A stretch of 6,053 nt of DNA from Lientehia hominis. GTDB lineage: Bacteria; Bacillota; Clostridia; Lachnospirales; Lachnospiraceae. Shown in pieces: positions 5,365 through 6,053 of the stretch. Each line of letters begins with the position of its first letter. The first letter of the stretch is position 1. The notes below the pieces were generated by a model, which made no database searches, was not told the origin of the DNA, and saw only the letters and a program-made list of their open reading frames with translations. The stretch covers positions 1 to 6,053 of the forward strand of contig NZ_JAJNOR010000015.1 in assembly GCF_021044755.1 (NCBI RefSeq), read 5' to 3'. The translations under genes and the position numbers were made by a program.

Positions 5365-5438
5365 AGGGGGAAAAGGGGGAGCAAAAGAGCGGCGGCTACG
5401 CCGCCTTAAAGAGAAAGTCACCTCCCCCTTTTCCCCCT
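5365..5438. repeat. Long inverted repeat with nested GC hairpin upstream of rep
   Basis: The arm at 5365-5381, A-GGGGG-AAAA-GGGGG-AG, is the exact 17-base complement of 5422-5438. Between them GCGGCG (5389-5394) pairs with CGCCGC (5399-5404) around GCTA, so the whole 74-nt unit can form a two-tier hairpin or cruciform. A third C6-T4-C4 tract lies at 5549-5562 in the orientation of the right arm. It sits in the rep leader, 71 nt upstream of the rep start, and may be a replication, priming or transcript-control structure. Confidence 0.75.
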
Positions 5439-5462
5439 CGCTGCGGGGCATTGAAAGTGCCG

Positions 5463-5524
5463 CCACTATGGAAAACCCGATGGGTTTACCACAGTGGCTT
5501 GGAAAACCTCTAACGAGGTTTACC
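5463..5524 (-). repeat. Twin stem-loops with conserved mismatch and covarying pair
   Basis: On the minus strand, each unit reads GTGGTAAACC-...-GGTTTTCCA. Unit 1 (5524-5501): AAACCTC/GAGGTTT around GTTA. Unit 2 (5490-5470): AAACCC/GGGTTT around ATC. Both keep the outer GG/CC pairs and an identical T-T mismatch. One stem position changes from T-A to C-G, a compensatory change. Unit 2 is further closed by GCCACT (5462-5467 region on plus) with AGTGGC (5493-5498). Confidence 0.7.
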
Positions 5525-5625
5525 ACACTTCCAACACCCCTCCGCTCACCCCCCTTTTCCCCTCCGACTTTCTCCCTTTCAGAGAGAAAAAATATAGGTT
5601 GGGAGTACCCTTACAGGGGGCTTAG

Positions 5626-5655
5626 ATTATCAATACAGCAATTCCCTATTTTCAG
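5626..5655 (-). promoter_or_regulatory. Possible promoter of the rep leader
   Basis: Minus strand: CTGAAA (5655-5650), 18-bp spacer, GATAAT (5631-5626). It would give a leader of over 300 nt containing the twin stem-loops and the long inverted repeat before rep. Each box matches consensus at only 4-5 of 6 positions, so this is tentative. No gene is visible in 5295-5709. Confidence 0.3.
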
Positions 5656-5665
5656 TTGTTATTAT

Positions 5666-5705
5666 AGCCTGTCCGAAAGAGATTTTCAAGCCCTCCGGAC
5701 AGGCT
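5666..5705. terminator. Hairpin after the relaxase stop, possible terminator
   Basis: AGCCTGTCCG (5666-5675) and CGGACAGGCT (5696-5705) form a perfect 10-bp stem with a 20-nt loop, 4 nt past the relaxase stop. On the minus strand it is followed by ATAATAAC, not a T run. On the plus strand it is followed by TCTTTT, but no plus-strand gene needs it. It probably ends relaxase mRNA or protects its 3' end. Confidence 0.45.
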
Positions 5706-5709
5706 TCTT

Positions 5710-6053
5710 TTACAGCTCCATGCCGCCCATTCCTCGCTGGTGCTGCTGTTGCTCCTGCTGCTGTCCAATCTCCGGATCGGGCAGCAGCTCCCTCGCCTTT
5801 TCAAGCAGAGGACGCAGACGCTCCGGCAAGTGTTCTTCCAAGAAGTCCAGCATCCGACCGATGCCGTCCGTCAGACGCTCGGTGAAGCTGCGTTCCTCCT
5901 GCAGCTCGGATTGCAGATAATAGTTTTCATCGCGCAGCCTCCGGTTTTCCTGTTCAAGCCTCTGCTGCCGCTGCGCTTCTTCCAGCCGCTTCTTCATGGA
6001 CGGCACCTGTGACCGCAGACGGGTGTTTTCCTCCGTCAGCTCCTGTACCTTGT
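5710..6053 (-). CDS. MobV-type relaxase, C-terminal part (74 unique codons plus the 119-bp overlap)
   Basis: This is the end of the relaxase that starts at 1023. Bases 5935-6053 duplicate 1-119, so the unique part is 5710-5934. It encodes a strongly charged coiled coil rich in E, R, Q and L, then a helix with repeated L/P spacing (HLPERLRPLLEKARELL). It ends in a glutamine-rich tail (GQQQEQQQHQ) and GMGGMEL before TAA. MobV relaxases commonly carry variable coiled-coil C-termini used for dimerization or partner contacts; that is family knowledge and is not shown here. A GTG at 6006 could be mistaken for an independent start, but the frame is open upstream through the join, so this is not a separate gene. 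A 10-bp stem hairpin lies just past the stop codon. Confidence 0.88.
   Translation of the reverse strand, partial: KVQELTEENTRLRSQVPSMKKRLEEAQRQQRLEQENRRLRDENYYLQSELQEERSFTERLTDGIGRMLDFLEEHLPERLRPLLEKARELLPDPEIGQQQEQQQHQRGMGGMEL
5935..6053. repeat. Terminal redundancy, right copy (identical to 1-119)
   Basis: Same 119 bases as the window start. Trim one copy to obtain the circle. Both copies lie inside the relaxase coiled-coil coding region. Confidence 0.95.

Noticed and set aside
4500..5900. Many TCCGG/CTCCGG words
   Set aside because: Frequent in GC-rich codons (CCG, CGG, GAG) with no regular spacing or orientation; most likely compositional.
5084..5920. 278-aa open frame on the plus strand
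   Set aside because: It is antisense to rep and the relaxase tail and crosses the structured leader. Its translation is low-complexity S/R/P with no domain, while the minus strand carries coherent families.

Overview
The last 119 bases (5935-6053) are identical to the first 119, and one reading frame runs through the join. I therefore read the window as a circular molecule of 5934 bp with assembly overlap at its ends: a small mobilizable plasmid, or the circular form of a small element. Family resemblances (MobV-type relaxase, DinJ/YafQ-type toxin-antitoxin pair, a Cys-rich KTR remnant, strong AAAGGAG-type ribosome binding sites) suggest a gut Bacillota host, probably a Clostridia member. That assignment is inference. 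Every convincing gene lies on the minus strand.

Layout in the direction of transcription (decreasing coordinates, going round the circle). (1) 5709-5295 is a gene-free leader with a long G-rich/C-rich inverted repeat and twin stem-loops; it may be the origin or the rep control region. (2) 5294-3843 encodes a 483-aa replication protein with an archaeo-eukaryotic-primase (AEP) core and a C-terminal helix-turn-helix, ending in an intrinsic terminator. (3) 3671-2534 is an operon: a promoter whose -35 box sits inside a palindromic operator, a RelB/DinJ antitoxin, a YafQ toxin overlapping it by 8 nt, and a 160-aa HTH/coiled-coil protein. (4) 2517-1392 is visibly AT-richer cargo: the 3' remnant of a Cys-rich KTR gene, an intact RlmN/Cfr-family radical-SAM rRNA methyltransferase, and an intrinsic terminator at 1364-1317. 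(5) 1276-1096 is a run of palindromes that is the likely oriT. (6) A 415-aa MobV-type relaxase runs 1023 -> 1 = 5935 -> 5710 through the join.

How it may work: the AEP protein starts replication, the relaxase and oriT allow mobilization by a helper element, and the toxin-antitoxin pair plus the HTH protein favour stable inheritance. No terminator was found between the toxin-antitoxin genes and the methyltransferase, so the cargo may be read through from the addiction promoter.

The most unusual signal is inside the HTH gene: two clusters of TTTCGC/GCGAAA hexamers with matching 9/13/11/11-bp spacings. The same DNA words are read in different codon frames in the two clusters, so selection appears to act on the DNA. 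They look like an iteron or centromere array embedded in the gene for its likely binding protein. The second point is a plasmid-borne, divergent RlmN/Cfr-like methyltransferase that could be an undescribed ribosome-targeting antibiotic resistance gene.
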